From Flavobacterium psychrophilum (GTDB lineage: Bacteria > Bacteroidota > Bacteroidia > Flavobacteriales > Flavobacteriaceae), in contig CALPPS020000013.1 of NCBI GenBank assembly GCA_943325515.2, positions 1-36,552 on the forward strand: 36,552 nucleotides of DNA, written 5' to 3'. Both the position numbers and the translations under genes were made by a program. Under the pieces are notes generated by a model that was given only the letters and a program-made list of their open reading frames with translations, had not been told where the DNA came from and ran no database searches. Positions 16,964-27,194 of this stretch are shown here, in pieces. How positions within the stretch are numbered: position 1 is the first letter of the stretch; the number at the start of each line of letters is the position of its first letter.

Positions 16964-19072
16964 CTAACTAATATAGTTCCAAATATTTTTTTTCTTAGTA
17001 AGTTCTAGGAACACAGTTTTAAGGGATTGATGCTCTGGTAAAGACATCGAAGCATCTTTTTTTAGTAATTTTAATGCTTTTTCTCTTGCTAAAAGCAAGA
17101 TATCTTTATCCCTAACTAAATCTGCAATTTGTAAATTGAGAACACCACTTTGTTGTTTGCCCATGATATCTCCTGGACCCCGTAATTTTAAATCAACTTC
17201 GGCAATCTCGAAACCGTCATTAGTCTTAACCATAGTTTCCAATCGAATTTTGCTGTCATTAGATAACTTAAAAGAAGTCATTAATATACAATAACTCTGT
17301 TCAGCACCACGACCAACACGTCCACGCAATTGGTGTAGTTGTGATAAACCAAAACGTTCGGCACTTTCAATAATCATCACACTTGCATTTGGAATATTTA
17401 CACCCACTTCAATGACGGTTGTCGCCACCATAATATTGGTTTTTCCTGCAGCAAAGCGTTTCATTTCGACATCTTTATCTGCGGGTTTCATTTTACCATG
17501 AACAATGGAAATGCTGTAATCTGGCAAAGGAAAATCACGAGAAATGCTTTCATAACCATCCATCAAATCTTTGTAATCCATTGTTTCACTTTCTTGAATT
17601 AAAGGATAGACAATATAAATTTGTCTTCCTTTTGCTATTTCATCTTTAATAAATTTCCATACTTTTAAGCGATTACTATCATAGCGATGTACGGTTTGAA
17701 TAGGTTTTCTTCCTGGAGGTAGTTCATCAATTACCGAAATATCTAAATCTCCATATAAACTCATTGCTAAAGTTCTAGGAATAGGTGTAGCCGTCATTAC
17801 CAAAATATGTGGTGGGATATCATTTTTTCGCCAAAGTTTAGACCTCTGTTCCACTCCAAAACGATGTTGCTCGTCAATAATAGCCAAACCTAAATTTTTG
17901 AATTGTACTTTGTCTTCCAACAAAGTGTGAGTGCCAATAAGAATGTGTAAATTTCCGTTTTCTAATGCTTCATGAATAATTTTACGTTCGGCTGTTTTGG
18001 TTGAGCCAGTTAGTATTTTGATATTAATGTTTAGGTCTTTGGCTAATTCTGTTAACCCATTGAAATGTTGATTGGCTAGAATTTCTGTTGGTGCCATCAA
18101 GCAACTTTGAAAACCATTATCCAGTGCAATAAGCATTGCCATCAAAGCAACAATTGTTTTTCCCGAACCCACATCGCCTTGTAATAAACGATTCATCTGG
18201 GCATTACTTCCCATGTCATTTCTGATTTCTTTCAGTACTTTTTTCTGAGCATTGGTAAGTTCAAAGGGTAAATGATTTTGGTAAAAATTATTAAAATTTT
18301 CACCTACAACCGTAAACTGATGACCTTTGATTTTATTTTTCCGAACTAAGTTTTTAGTGATCAATTGTAATTGAATAAAAAATAATTCTTCAAACTTCAA
18401 TCGGAATTGGGCTTTTGCCAAAAGGTCTTGACTTTTCGGAAAATGAATATTAAATAAAGCCGCATTTTTTGGAATTAGTTTTAATTCATCTATTAAATAT
18501 AAAGGTAGTGTTTCAGTAAACTTGGCTTGAGTTTCCAAAAATAGTTGTTGCATCATTTTATTGATGACACGATTGGATATTCCTCTATTGGTTAGGGTTT
18601 CAGTTGATCGGTAAACTGGCTGCATAGCAGAACGCAGACTTTGTTCATGTTCTTGTAGCAATTCCATTTCGGGATGTACCATATTGTATTGACCATTGAA
18701 ATTAGTCACTTTTCCAAAAATAACATAAGGCGTATTGAGTTTCAATGTATCTCTAATCCATTTATGACCCTGAAACCAAGTAAGTTCCATTTGTCCAGTT
18801 TCATCTACAAAACTAGCTACTAAACGTTTTTTAGCTTTACCAAATTCAACAGTTTTTACATTGATGATTTTGCCAACAATTTGTACTTCTGCAACGTTAT
18901 TATTCAGTTCATTAATTTTATAATAACGAGTTCTGTCAATGTATCTATTGGGATAAAAATTAAGTAAATCTTCATACTGATGAATGCCAACTTCTTTGCG
19001 CAATAATTCACCACGCTGCGGACCAACACCTTTGAGGTATTCTATGGGAGTTTGAAGAAGATTGGTTGACAT
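16964..19072 (-). CDS. recG: ATP-dependent DNA helicase RecG
   Basis: A 702-residue superfamily 2 helicase that remodels stalled replication forks and branch-migrates Holliday junctions. The N-terminal wedge (about 1-270) includes the OB fold with QIVGKIINVKTV. The helicase core has Walker A GDVGSGKT, motif Ia APTEILANQH, DEQH box IIDEQHRFG, motif III TATPIPRT, and motif VI QLRGRVGRG. The last 60 residues form the usual C-terminal segment with GPGDIMGKQQSG. The frame is open to a TTG at 19090, but the ATG at 19072 (MSTNLLQTPIEYLKGVGP) aligns better with the family start. It is divergent from the M1 aminopeptidase, and a TATCTTCG -7-like element is at 19094-19101. It reads toward pheT without a terminator. 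Confidence 0.95.
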   Translation of the reverse strand: MSTNLLQTPIEYLKGVGPQRGELLRKEVGIHQYEDLLNFYPNRYIDRTRYYKINELNNNVAEVQIVGKIINVKTVEFGKAKKRLVASFVDETGQMELTWFQGHKWIRDTLKLNTPYVIFGKVTNFNGQYNMVHPEMELLQEHEQSLRSAMQPVYRSTETLTNRGISNRVINKMMQQLFLETQAKFTETLPLYLIDELKLIPKNAALFNIHFPKSQDLLAKAQFRLKFEELFFIQLQLITKNLVRKNKIKGHQFTVVGENFNNFYQNHLPFELTNAQKKVLKEIRNDMGSNAQMNRLLQGDVGSGKTIVALMAMLIALDNGFQSCLMAPTEILANQHFNGLTELAKDLNINIKILTGSTKTAERKIIHEALENGNLHILIGTHTLLEDKVQFKNLGLAIIDEQHRFGVEQRSKLWRKNDIPPHILVMTATPIPRTLAMSLYGDLDISVIDELPPGRKPIQTVHRYDSNRLKVWKFIKDEIAKGRQIYIVYPLIQESETMDYKDLMDGYESISRDFPLPDYSISIVHGKMKPADKDVEMKRFAAGKTNIMVATTVIEVGVNIPNASVMIIESAERFGLSQLHQLRGRVGRGAEQSYCILMTSFKLSNDSKIRLETMVKTNDGFEIAEVDLKLRGPGDIMGKQQSGVLNLQIADLVRDKDILLLAREKALKLLKKDASMSLPEHQSLKTVFLELTKKKNIWNYIS

Positions 19073-19108
19073 TTTAATTAATTTAATCAATAGCGAAGAT
19101 AGTTTTTT

Positions 19109-19127
19109 AATTTGAAAATTTGAAAAT
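19109..19127 (+). repeat. Short interspersed repeat AATTTGAAAATTTGAAAAT, copy 2
   Basis: Identical to 16942-16960, on the other side of recG, within the recG-aminopeptidase divergent gap. The following sequence (GAGACAAATTGAAAATG) looks like a degenerate continuation of the same unit. Confidence 0.6.
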
Positions 19128-19173
19128 GAGACAAATTGAAAATGATTATATTCGTATTAAATAATTGATACAG

Positions 19174-21243
19174 ATGCGCCAAATCTCTTTACTTTTTTTC
19201 AGCATTTTTTCTTTTGCCCAACAAACCCAAAAAGTGGATTTCAAAATAGCTTATGGAAACATTTCTATTAATGCTGTGGAGAAAAAAGTTTTCGGTTCAG
19301 TTAACTATATTTTTGAAGTTAAAGAAGCCATTGATACTATAAAAATTGACGCTCAGAATATGACTTTTATGGATGTTAAAATTAACAACAAAGAAGTGAA
19401 ATTTATTAATTCGGGAAAAACATTAAATCTTTTTGAAGGTTTTAAAAATGGAAAAAACACCATTGTTTTTTCGTATGAAGCTTTTCCAAAACAAACAATG
19501 TATTTCAATAATCAAATAAGCAATCTTCAAATATGGACACAAGGACAAGGAAAATATACAAGTCATTGGTTTCCTAGTTTTGATGATGTGAATGAAAAGG
19601 TTGTTTTTAATATGAATATCACATTTGATAAAGAATATAATGTCTTGTCAAATGGAGTTTTAAAAGCGGTTTATAGCTTTAATAACGAAAAGATTTGGAA
19701 ATATGTAATGCAAAAACCAATGAGTTCTTATTTGTTAGCATTGGCTATTGGCGATTTCAGAAATAAAGTTATGGTTACCAAATCGGGAATTCCGTTACAA
19801 TTTTTTATTCAACCTAAAGACACTGCCAAGTTTGAATCTACCTATAGATATTCCAGAGAGATTTTTGATTTTTTGGAAAAAGAAATAGGTGTGAAGTATC
19901 CATGGAAAATCTATAAACAAATACCTGTTGAAGATTTTTTGTATGCTGGTATGGAAAACACATCGGCTACTATTTTTTCAGAAGATTTTGTGGTTGATGA
20001 CATTGGTTTTAATGATAGAAATTATGTCAATGTTAATGCCCATGAGTTAGCTCATCAATGGTTTGGCGATTTGGTTACTGCAAAATCAGGGAAACATCAT
20101 TGGCTACAAGAAGGATTTGCAACCTATTATGCTTTGTTAGCTGAGAGACAAGTTTTTGGCGATGATTATTTTTATCATCAGTTATATCGTTCTTCGTTGC
20201 AATTGCGAAATGCTGTCAAAACAGACACTATTCCGATGATGAATGAAAAAGCAAGTTCATTGTCATTTTATCAAAAAGGTGCTTGGGCATTGCATTATAT
20301 GAGAGAAACTATTGGGCCAAAATTATTCCAAAAAGCAGTATCAAACTATTTGAAAAAATACCAGTTTAAAAGTGTGGAAACCCAAGATTTTATGGCTGAA
20401 ATAAACAAAGTAGCACCAACATTTGATTCCGATAACTTCAAAAAAACATGGTTGGAAGATTATCATTTCCCAAAAGAAACAGTAAATGAAATATTGAAGA
20501 AAAATCAATTTATACAAACACTTTTTGAAACACAACAACTACGCAGTAAATCATTTGTAGAGAATAATGAGAACTATAAAGCAATTTTGAATTCTACTGT
20601 TTTTTATCCAGTTAAAACTGAAATTCTATTTCAGATAAAAGGTATTCCTTTTCAAGAAAAAAAGGAATTATTGAATTTAGCTTTGCAGTCTAAAGATATA
20701 AAAGTGCGACAAGCAGTTGCCGAATTTACTACTGAAATTCCATTGGAGTTTAAGGTCAAATATGAAACACTATTAGACGATGCATCATACGAAACTAAAG
20801 AAATTGCTTTTATGAATTTGTGGAAAAACTTTCCCGAAAGTAGAAATGAATATTTAGCAAAAGCACAAAACTGGATAGGCGGAAATGACAAAAATTTACG
20901 GATTTTATTCCTCACATTTTATATTCTTTCAATAGAAGGTGAAAGTCAAGAGAAAACCAATTATTATAATGAATTAGTTCAGTATACTTCTTCAAAATAT
21001 GAAACCTCTGTTAGAGAAAATGCTATAATAAATGCTATGACTACAAATGATAAAGACACAACAATATTGAAAAATTTAGTTAATACAACCACACATTATA
21101 AATGGCAGTTCAGCAAATTTGGACGCGAAAAAATTAGAGAATTATTAAAATTTGAAGATTATAGAAGTTTATTTGAAAGTATGTTGCCCACACTTTCAGA
21201 AAATGAAAAATATCAATTGCAAAAATTGTTAATTGAAAAATAA
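19174..21243 (+). CDS. Secreted M1-family metallo-aminopeptidase
   Basis: A 689-residue zinc aminopeptidase with a signal peptide (MRQISLLFFSIFSFA before QQTQ), so it acts in the periplasm or outside. The start is taken at the ATG at 19174; a TTG at 19165 in the same frame would add three residues before an otherwise ideal signal peptide. The zinc site HELAH is at residues 290-294 with the third ligand E313 (HExxH-x18-E). The exopeptidase motif reads AGMEN (258-262), corresponding to GAMEN of the family. A YQKGAWALHYMRE segment carries the expected catalytic tyrosine. After about residue 430 come helical HEAT-like repeats. It probably trims N-terminal residues from peptides taken from outside; exact specificity is unknown. 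Confidence 0.9.
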   Translation: MRQISLLFFSIFSFAQQTQKVDFKIAYGNISINAVEKKVFGSVNYIFEVKEAIDTIKIDAQNMTFMDVKINNKEVKFINSGKTLNLFEGFKNGKNTIVFSYEAFPKQTMYFNNQISNLQIWTQGQGKYTSHWFPSFDDVNEKVVFNMNITFDKEYNVLSNGVLKAVYSFNNEKIWKYVMQKPMSSYLLALAIGDFRNKVMVTKSGIPLQFFIQPKDTAKFESTYRYSREIFDFLEKEIGVKYPWKIYKQIPVEDFLYAGMENTSATIFSEDFVVDDIGFNDRNYVNVNAHELAHQWFGDLVTAKSGKHHWLQEGFATYYALLAERQVFGDDYFYHQLYRSSLQLRNAVKTDTIPMMNEKASSLSFYQKGAWALHYMRETIGPKLFQKAVSNYLKKYQFKSVETQDFMAEINKVAPTFDSDNFKKTWLEDYHFPKETVNEILKKNQFIQTLFETQQLRSKSFVENNENYKAILNSTVFYPVKTEILFQIKGIPFQEKKELLNLALQSKDIKVRQAVAEFTTEIPLEFKVKYETLLDDASYETKEIAFMNLWKNFPESRNEYLAKAQNWIGGNDKNLRILFLTFYILSIEGESQEKTNYYNELVQYTSSKYETSVRENAIINAMTTNDKDTTILKNLVNTTTHYKWQFSKFGREKIRELLKFEDYRSLFESMLPTLSENEKYQLQKLLIEK

Positions 21244-21302
21244 AAGTTAATTATAAAATTATCTTATTTTTTTAATATTTTTATGTTTCAAAAATAAATG
21301 CC

Positions 21303-22838
21303 ATGTTAGTTAAAGTATATGGGAGCGCAGTATTTGGAGTAGAAGCCACAACTATTACTGTGGAAGTTAATATTGATAAAGGGGTTGGTTACCATCTTGT
21401 AGGATTGCCAGACAATGCTATTAAGGAAAGTAGTTATCGTATTGCTGCAGCTCTCAAGAATAATGGTTACAGTCTTCCAGTTAAAAAAATAACTATAAAC
21501 ATGGCGCCAGCTGATTTGCGCAAAGAAGGTTCTGCCTATGATTTAACTTTGGCAATAGGAATTCTTGCTGCTTCTGGACAAATAAAAGCAGATGAGGTTG
21601 ATAAATACTTAATCATGGGAGAGCTTTCCCTTGATGGTGGATTGCAACCCATAAAAGGGGCTTTATCTATAGCTATTAAAGCAAAAGAAGAAGGTTTCAA
21701 AGGATTTTTTCTACCTATTCAAAACGTAAAAGAAGCGGCTATTGTTACAGGTTTAGATGTTTATGGCGTTGAGAATGTGACTCAAGTCATTGATTTTTTT
21801 GAAGGGAAAGAAACCTTAGACCCAACTATAATTAATACAAGAGAGGAATTTTATAAAACATTAGATTTCCCAGAGTTTGATTTTTCAGATGTCAAAGGAC
21901 AAGAAAGTATCAAACGATGTATGGAAATTGCTGCTGCTGGTGGACATAATATTATTTTAATCGGACCGCCAGGTTCAGGAAAGACAATGCTTGCCAAAAG
22001 ATTACCAAGTATTTTGCCGCCAATGACCTTGAAAGAAGCTTTGGAAACTACAAAAATTCATAGTGTTGCTGGTAAAATTAAAGATGCTGGATTAATGAAC
22101 CAACGCCCTTTTAGAAGTCCACATCACACAGCTTCAAGTGTTTCTCTTGTAGGAGGTGGAAGTTATCCACAACCGGGAGAAATTTCTTTGGCACACAACG
22201 GCGTATTATTTTTAGATGAATTACCAGAATTTAAAAGAGAAGTCCTAGAAGTTATGCGTCAACCATTGGAAGACAGAGAAGTTACTATTTCCAGAGCCAA
22301 ATTTACGATTACTTATCCATCCTCTTTTATGTTGGTCGCGAGTATGAATCCGAGTCCGGGCGGCTATTTTAACGATCCTGATGCACCAGTAAGTTCATCA
22401 CCAGCTGAGATGCAACGCTATTTGAGTAAAATATCGGGGCCTTTGCTAGACCGAATTGATATTCATATAGAAGTTACGCCAGTTCCATTTGAAAAATTAA
22501 CAGAAACTCGTCCGGCTGAAAATAGTGTAGCCATTAGAGAACGAGTTACGAAAGCTAGAGAAATTCAGTCGCAACGATTTGAATTGTTTGAAAATATTCA
22601 TTACAATGCCCAAATGAGTTCGAAACAAATCAGAGAATATTGTACTTTAGATACCACGTCGTTACAGCTTCTAAAAACTGCTATGGAACGATTAAATCTT
22701 TCTGCTCGAGCTTATGATAGAATTTTAAAAGTCTCAAGAACAATAGCTGATTTAGAACAATCCGAAAATGTGAATTCTAATCATATTGCTGAAGCTATTC
22801 AATATAGAAGTTTGGATAGAGAAGGTTGGTTGGGCTAA
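21303..22838 (+). CDS. comM: YifB/ComM-family Mg-chelatase-like AAA+ ATPase
   Basis: A 511-residue protein. Residues about 20-165 form the Lon-protease-like (S16 fold) N-domain. Residues about 190-395 are an Mg-chelatase-type AAA+ module with Walker A GPPGSGKT (about 221-228), Walker [10 protein letters not shown], and sensor [12 protein letters not shown]. The C-terminal 100 residues are a helical lid ending in [11 protein letters not shown]. ComM of this family is a helicase that extends branch migration when incoming DNA is integrated during natural transformation. It is also widespread in species not known to be competent. The gene starts 59 bases after the aminopeptidase and could be co-transcribed. 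Its stop overlaps that of the convergent HMG-CoA synthase gene by four bases, with no terminator between. Confidence 0.92.
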   Translation: MLVKVYGSAVFGVEATTITVEVNIDKGVGYHLVGLPDNAIKESSYRIAAALKNNGYSLPVKKITINMAPADLRKEGSAYDLTLAIGILAASGQIKADEVDKYLIMGELSLDGGLQPIKGALSIAIKAKEEGFKGFFLPIQNVKEAAIVTGLDVYGVENVTQVIDFFEGKETLDPTIINTREEFYKTLDFPEFDFSDVKGQESIKRCMEIAAAGGHNIILIGPPGSGKTMLAKRLPSILPPMTLKEALETTKIHSVAGKIKDAGLMNQRPFRSPHHTASSVSLVGGGSYPQPGEISLAHNGVLFLDELPEFKREVLEVMRQPLEDREVTISRAKFTITYPSSFMLVASMNPSPGGYFNDPDAPVSSSPAEMQRYLSKISGPLLDRIDIHIEVTPVPFEKLTETRPAENSVAIRERVTKAREIQSQRFELFENIHYNAQMSSKQIREYCTLDTTSLQLLKTAMERLNLSARAYDRILKVSRTIADLEQSENVNSNHIAEAIQYRSLDREGWLG

Positions 22839-24187
22839 CAAAACTTATAATATCTAGCTCCGATTAGAACTGGATTTTCTTTTTCTATATTGTCTAAATA
22901 AAATTCGTTTTTTGGTTTGATTACGGATTGATTTAATTCTTTTTTATGTAGTTTTTCATAAGTAGTAAAATCAATTGCTTGACAAGTTTCTAGTGTTTCA
23001 AATAATTTTACTTTCTCAATAGCGTTTTTCCAATTTTCTTGAACTTCTGCTTCAAAAACTTTAGATTTAGAACCGCTACCATAGGCAATTAAACCAAATT
23101 TTGAATTCACTAATTTCGTATCTTGTTTAAAATGATAACACAAAGTAGATAACAATCCTAAGAAAATAGAACCTGTGTAAATATTTCCTATTTGTCCAGA
23201 AGCCACCTCGGAGGGTACTATTTTTTCATTTATTAATTCTAAATATTCTGGACTTTTAGCCAATGCTTTAATTTTATCTTTTAAAGTTTCTCCTGATTGA
23301 GTTGCCACTAATTCAGGATTTTCTTTCGAGAAAATTTCAATAAATGTCCGTCGTCCTTGAAAACAATAAGGAAGATGCATTAGAATATTTTTCCAGTTTT
23401 CATATAGTTTACCTGTCTGATTACTTTCTGATTTATAATGTTCGTAAGCTTCAGTAATTCGATTAATGTAACATTGGTTAGAATATTGACCATCAAAAAC
23501 AGGTTGCTCTTTATAAATGCTAATTTCACTTTCTAGAACACCGTTCCATTCAGGATTTTTTTCTAATTTCAGTGTTTCATCTTTTGAAAAATATCTTCTT
23601 GGTTTGAAAAAATCAAAAACACCTTCAGTCGCAACTCCTACTTTATTTGAGAAACTTAAAATACTTGGATTTGAAGTGATTAACATGGCAATTGAACCAG
23701 CCCCTTGAGTATATTCGCCAGTAGAATCTAAATCATATTTGGCATTGTCAGAAGCAATAACAATGGCTTTCTTTGTGGGATTTAATCTAATATAGTCTAA
23801 GCAATTTTGCAATGCATCAATAGCGCCAATACAAGCAAAAGTCAAATCGACAACATCGCAATTTTTAAAACTTGCTTCTCCAAATACACTTTCTAAATTA
23901 GATAAAACAAATGATGCAACAGGTTTTGAACTATCAATCCCGCTTTCGGTTCCAATGTATATTCGGTTTATTTCGCTTGGTTTTAAATTTTCTTGTTGTA
24001 TGAGTTTGTAGGCTGAATTTGATGCCATAGTAACTACGTCTTGATGCGTATCAAGGAAACTCATTTTGTGTAAACCTAAACCTTTGATAAGCTTATCGGC
24101 TTCTATATTTCGGTTTTCGGCTAAAATATTTATTGGAAGATAAATTTTAGGAATGTCAAACGATATACTATCAATACCTACTTTCAT
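22835..24187 (-). CDS. Hydroxymethylglutaryl-CoA synthase family protein
   Basis: A 450-residue thiolase-fold enzyme. HMG-CoA synthase condenses acetyl-CoA with acetoacetyl-CoA to give HMG-CoA, the first committed step of the mevalonate route to isoprenoids. The catalytic triad is visible: E81 in GTESGID, C119 in [12 protein letters not shown], and H271 in [12 protein letters not shown] late [11 protein letters not shown] matches the CoA-binding loop. It is longer than Gram-positive enzymes (about 385), mainly through inserts at about 195-265 and 285-330. No other mevalonate gene is in the window, so a role in a different HMG-type carbon-branching reaction cannot be excluded. A TAATTTTG -7 element lies 20 bases upstream. 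It is convergent with the comM-like gene. Confidence 0.85.
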   Translation of the reverse strand: MKVGIDSISFDIPKIYLPINILAENRNIEADKLIKGLGLHKMSFLDTHQDVVTMASNSAYKLIQQENLKPSEINRIYIGTESGIDSSKPVASFVLSNLESVFGEASFKNCDVVDLTFACIGAIDALQNCLDYIRLNPTKKAIVIASDNAKYDLDSTGEYTQGAGSIAMLITSNPSILSFSNKVGVATEGVFDFFKPRRYFSKDETLKLEKNPEWNGVLESEISIYKEQPVFDGQYSNQCYINRITEAYEHYKSESNQTGKLYENWKNILMHLPYCFQGRRTFIEIFSKENPELVATQSGETLKDKIKALAKSPEYLELINEKIVPSEVASGQIGNIYTGSIFLGLLSTLCYHFKQDTKLVNSKFGLIAYGSGSKSKVFEAEVQENWKNAIEKVKLFETLETCQAIDFTTYEKLHKKELNQSVIKPKNEFYLDNIEKENPVLIGARYYKFC

Positions 24188-24206
24188 GTTGTGATTTTTT
24201 GCATTG

Positions 24207-24214
24207 CAAAATTA
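24207..24214 (-). promoter_or_regulatory. Probable promoter of the HMG-CoA synthase gene (-7 TAATTTTG)
   Basis: Exact TAnnTTTG on the minus strand, 20 bases upstream of the ATG. No clear -33 TTG. Confidence 0.45.
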
Positions 24215-24390
24215 AAAAAGGTATTTGCATTTTTACTTTAAATTACCTTTAAAATTAATATACTAAACAAGATTTGTGATAAATTCAATAAATGATAACT
24301 TTAATTTTTAAATTATAATTTTAGTCTAATATTATTGTGATTATTTATCTCAAAGAGGTAAAAATGTTATTTTTTGTTTTATGCTAACTG

Positions 24391-24419
24391 TTTCATAAAC
24401 CTTTGAATTGTTTATGAAA
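24391..24419 (-). terminator. Hairpin over the aldehyde dehydrogenase stop codon
   Basis: TTTCATAAAC (24391-24400) and GTTTATGAAA (24410-24419) form a perfect 10-bp stem around a nine-base loop. The stop codon (24412-24414) lies inside the stem. The minus-strand continuation is not T-rich, so this may be a weak terminator or an mRNA 3'-end stabiliser. Confidence 0.5.
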
Positions 24420-25743
24420 ACCACTTTAATAAATTTTTGATAGATTTTAATTTCCCCTCATAGGGTGCATATCGGGTGGGAATATCTAGCCAATTTGCTT
24501 TTTTAACTATTGATTTATGATGAGAGAATATATCAAAACTTAATTTACCGTGATACCCGCCAATACCACTATGCCCTACACCACCAAATGGCAGGTTTTT
24601 GTTGGTAAAATGTATTAAAGTGTCATTTATGCAACCACCACCAAAAGAGTAATCCTCAATTATTTTTTTTGCAAATGATTTATTATCGCTGAAAACATAT
24701 AAAGAAAGTGGTTTTTCATAATTAGAAATGATTTGTTTAAGTTCTTCTTCTGTTTTAAAACTCAAAATAGGAAGAATTGGACCAAAAATTTCATCTACCA
24801 TAACAAGACTATCTAATTTTGGTTCATCTAAAAGGGTAGGAGAGATATAGTAATCGATTGATTTTGAATTTCCTCCCATTAAAATTGTTTCATTTTCTAA
24901 CATAGAAGTTAGTCTTTTCCAATTTTTTTCATTTATAATTCTAGCAAAATCAGGAGAAGTTTCTGGATTTTCTCCATAAGCATTTGTTATTTCTTCTTTT
25001 AGATGTTCTATTAATTTTGATTTTATAGAATGATGAACTAATAGATAATCTGGCGCAATACAAGTTTGACCAGCATTTAGAAATTTACCCCATATAATTC
25101 TCTTCGCAGCTAGTTTTAAGTTAGCACTTTTATCCACAATACAGGGACTTTTCCCTCCTAGTTCAAGTGTAACGGGTGTTAAGTTTTCGGCAGCAGCTTT
25201 TGCAATTATTTTACCAACAGGCACGCTTCCAGTGAAAAATATATAGTCCCATCGTTTAGTTAATAATTCTTGTGTAATAGCAACACCACCTTCTATACAT
25301 AAAACATGATTTTCCACAAAAGCCTCATTAATGATTTTAGAAATAATTTTGGAGGTATTTGGTGTTAATTCTGAAGGTTTTAAAATCACTTCATTTCCTG
25401 CTGCTACGGCTGCTATCAAAGGACAAAGCGCTAATTGATAGGGATAATTCCATGGCGCAATTATTAAAACTTTTCCAAAAGGTTCTTTATAAATAAAGTC
25501 AGTTGAAGGAAAATTTAAAAAAGAAGGCAAAACAACTTTTGGTTTTGCCCATTTATGAATATTTTTTATGGTATACTTTAATTCAGCTTCAATATAACTT
25601 GTCTCAGTTGCAACTGCTTCAAAAGCTGGTTTTTTGAAATCGTCATATAATGCTTTTATAATTTCTTCTTCATGAATTTGAATAGTATTTAAAAGCTTAA
25701 TGAGTGTTTGCTTTCTATAATTTATATCGGTTCTGTAATTCAT
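24412..25743 (-). CDS. Class 3 aldehyde dehydrogenase
   Basis: A 443-residue NAD(P)-dependent enzyme that oxidises aldehydes to acids. Catalytic residues are visible: N99 in IIAPWNYP, E194 in LELGGKSP, and C228 in NAGQTCIAPDY. The late VDEIFGPILP and PFGGVGHSGIG motifs are typical. The short length (most other aldehyde dehydrogenases have about 490 residues) and the lack of an N-terminal extension place it in the ALDH3 group, whose members act on medium- and long-chain or aromatic aldehydes. Substrate is inferred. It starts 43 bases after the outer-membrane protein gene on the same strand, and I see no promoter in the gap, so co-transcription is likely. Confidence 0.92.
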   Translation of the reverse strand: MNYRTDINYRKQTLIKLLNTIQIHEEEIIKALYDDFKKPAFEAVATETSYIEAELKYTIKNIHKWAKPKVVLPSFLNFPSTDFIYKEPFGKVLIIAPWNYPYQLALCPLIAAVAAGNEVILKPSELTPNTSKIISKIINEAFVENHVLCIEGGVAITQELLTKRWDYIFFTGSVPVGKIIAKAAAENLTPVTLELGGKSPCIVDKSANLKLAAKRIIWGKFLNAGQTCIAPDYLLVHHSIKSKLIEHLKEEITNAYGENPETSPDFARIINEKNWKRLTSMLENETILMGGNSKSIDYYISPTLLDEPKLDSLVMVDEIFGPILPILSFKTEEELKQIISNYEKPLSLYVFSDNKSFAKKIIEDYSFGGGCINDTLIHFTNKNLPFGGVGHSGIGGYHGKLSFDIFSHHKSIVKKANWLDIPTRYAPYEGKLKSIKNLLKWFS

Positions 25744-25786
25744 TTTAAGGTTGTATTTCGCTCATAAATTAAATGAAAATCAATGA

Positions 25787-27139
25787 TTATAAAAAGGCAA
25801 AACGAAATCCTGTATAAACATCAGCTTGTTTGCTATCGCTTGTTAATGCAGTAAAAATGGAACTTGAACCAAGGTAAAATCCACCCAATCTAAATCCAAT
25901 ACCAACGTTAGTTCCAGCAATATCATTATTACTTATTGGGATATAACCTTCAAAGAAACCTAAATTAATTCTTGGGGTTACACTAATAATATTTAGCGCT
26001 GTGATTTGGTCATCTACTGTATCTTTTTTTATTTTTTGTTGCAAATAGCCCGTTATATAAACTTTTGGAACTATCTTAAAATCGCCATATAAAGTAAATA
26101 GTGTTGGTAGGTTTACTTTAAAGTCGGTTTTATTACGAGGTTGCGCTACTAAATATCCATTTTGAATTAAAATATCTTCAACGTCTTGTAAATTATCAAC
26201 ATTGTTGAATTGGCTTAAATCTAATCCTTGTAAATTTTGTAAATTAGGTTGAATATTTAAGGAATAATTCGTATTATAATTATTATCATCTTTAAAAGTC
26301 ATGCTGCCAATGTTTCTAATAGCTATTCCTCCTTTTATTTTGTATTTTGATTTACCATCTTTTAATTGGTAAGTAACACCAATGTCAGTAGCAACACCAT
26401 TTAAGCCACCAAAAATAGATTTTGTATAATCATTGAAATTAGAAAAACTATCAGCAAGGCCACCAGAGTAAGCTATGTTTAAATTTGCAGATTGGCTAGT
26501 TGTTAAATAGGAACTACCACCAGACTCTGTAATTGTTCCATATAAATTTCGTAAACCAAAATTAGAATAGGAACCAGGAAATAAAAATTTTACGGTTATC
26601 CCCGCATCAAATTTATTTTTGTCATTTTCAAAAATGGTTCTTGCAACAGATAATCCTACTTCACCATAAGACGTTCCAGCAAACCTTTGATTTCCGGATT
26701 TATTTAATAATGTAACAAAAGCTATGTCGTTGTTGTTATATATTGCATTTCCTAAGGCAGGATCAACATTTATTACATCAAATTTTATATTGGCTTTTGT
26801 AGTAACTCCGAAACCCCATTTCATCAATTTTAGAGCAAAACTTGGACCTAGTATTTGTCCATCAATACGCATATTAACGGGTTCTTTTCCTTTAAAAATT
26901 AAATCTTCAAGATTAGTATCTGATGTCAAGTCTTTAAATCCAATTTTGTTATTACTTACATTAAAACTTAAGCCATAAATATTGACTTCAATTTTTTTGG
27001 AAAGATTAGAGAATTCAGCAGGGTTTATAACTCCATTTAAAATACCAACACGATTTGAAGTGCTAATACCAGAGAAATGGTCTTGAGCAAAAACACCAAA
27101 ACCAATAAGCAATCCGAAGGTTACAATGATTTGTTTCAT
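25787..27139 (-). CDS. Predicted outer-membrane beta-barrel protein (DUF5723-like)
   Basis: A 450-residue exported protein with a signal peptide (MKQIIVTFGLLIGFGVFA before QDHF). The mature part is rich in Asn, Gly and aromatics, with many alternating short strands and a C-terminus ending in an aromatic residue pattern (YTGFRFAFL), the usual end of an outer-membrane barrel. The opening, which mentions NPAEFSNLSKKIEVNIYG, resembles Bacteroidota proteins listed as DUF5723. I am only moderately sure of that family name. No enzyme motif is seen. It sits between the rluA-type gene (51 bases upstream, separated by a terminator-like hairpin) and the aldehyde dehydrogenase (43 bases downstream). Function unknown; a structural or transport role in the outer membrane is an inference from composition. 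Confidence 0.7.
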   Translation of the reverse strand: MKQIIVTFGLLIGFGVFAQDHFSGISTSNRVGILNGVINPAEFSNLSKKIEVNIYGLSFNVSNNKIGFKDLTSDTNLEDLIFKGKEPVNMRIDGQILGPSFALKLMKWGFGVTTKANIKFDVINVDPALGNAIYNNNDIAFVTLLNKSGNQRFAGTSYGEVGLSVARTIFENDKNKFDAGITVKFLFPGSYSNFGLRNLYGTITESGGSSYLTTSQSANLNIAYSGGLADSFSNFNDYTKSIFGGLNGVATDIGVTYQLKDGKSKYKIKGGIAIRNIGSMTFKDDNNYNTNYSLNIQPNLQNLQGLDLSQFNNVDNLQDVEDILIQNGYLVAQPRNKTDFKVNLPTLFTLYGDFKIVPKVYITGYLQQKIKKDTVDDQITALNIISVTPRINLGFFEGYIPISNNDIAGTNVGIGFRLGGFYLGSSSIFTALTSDSKQADVYTGFRFAFL

Positions 27140-27164
27140 AGTAGAAAATTATTTGGTTTAAAAA

Positions 27165-27194
27165 TTAAAAGTAAATATACAACTTTACTTTTAA
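27165..27194 (-). terminator. Terminator-like hairpin over the rluA-type stop codon
   Basis: TTAAAAGTAAA (27165-27175) and TTTACTTTTAA (27184-27194) form a perfect 11-bp stem with an eight-base loop. The stop codon (27191-27193) is in the stem, and the minus-strand continuation is T-rich (TTTTTAAACC). It separates the pseudouridine synthase gene from the outer-membrane protein gene. Confidence 0.6.

Noticed and set aside
16964..19090. TTG start for recG
   Set aside because: The extra residues (LIKLIK) do not resemble the family N-terminus; the ATG at 19072 does.
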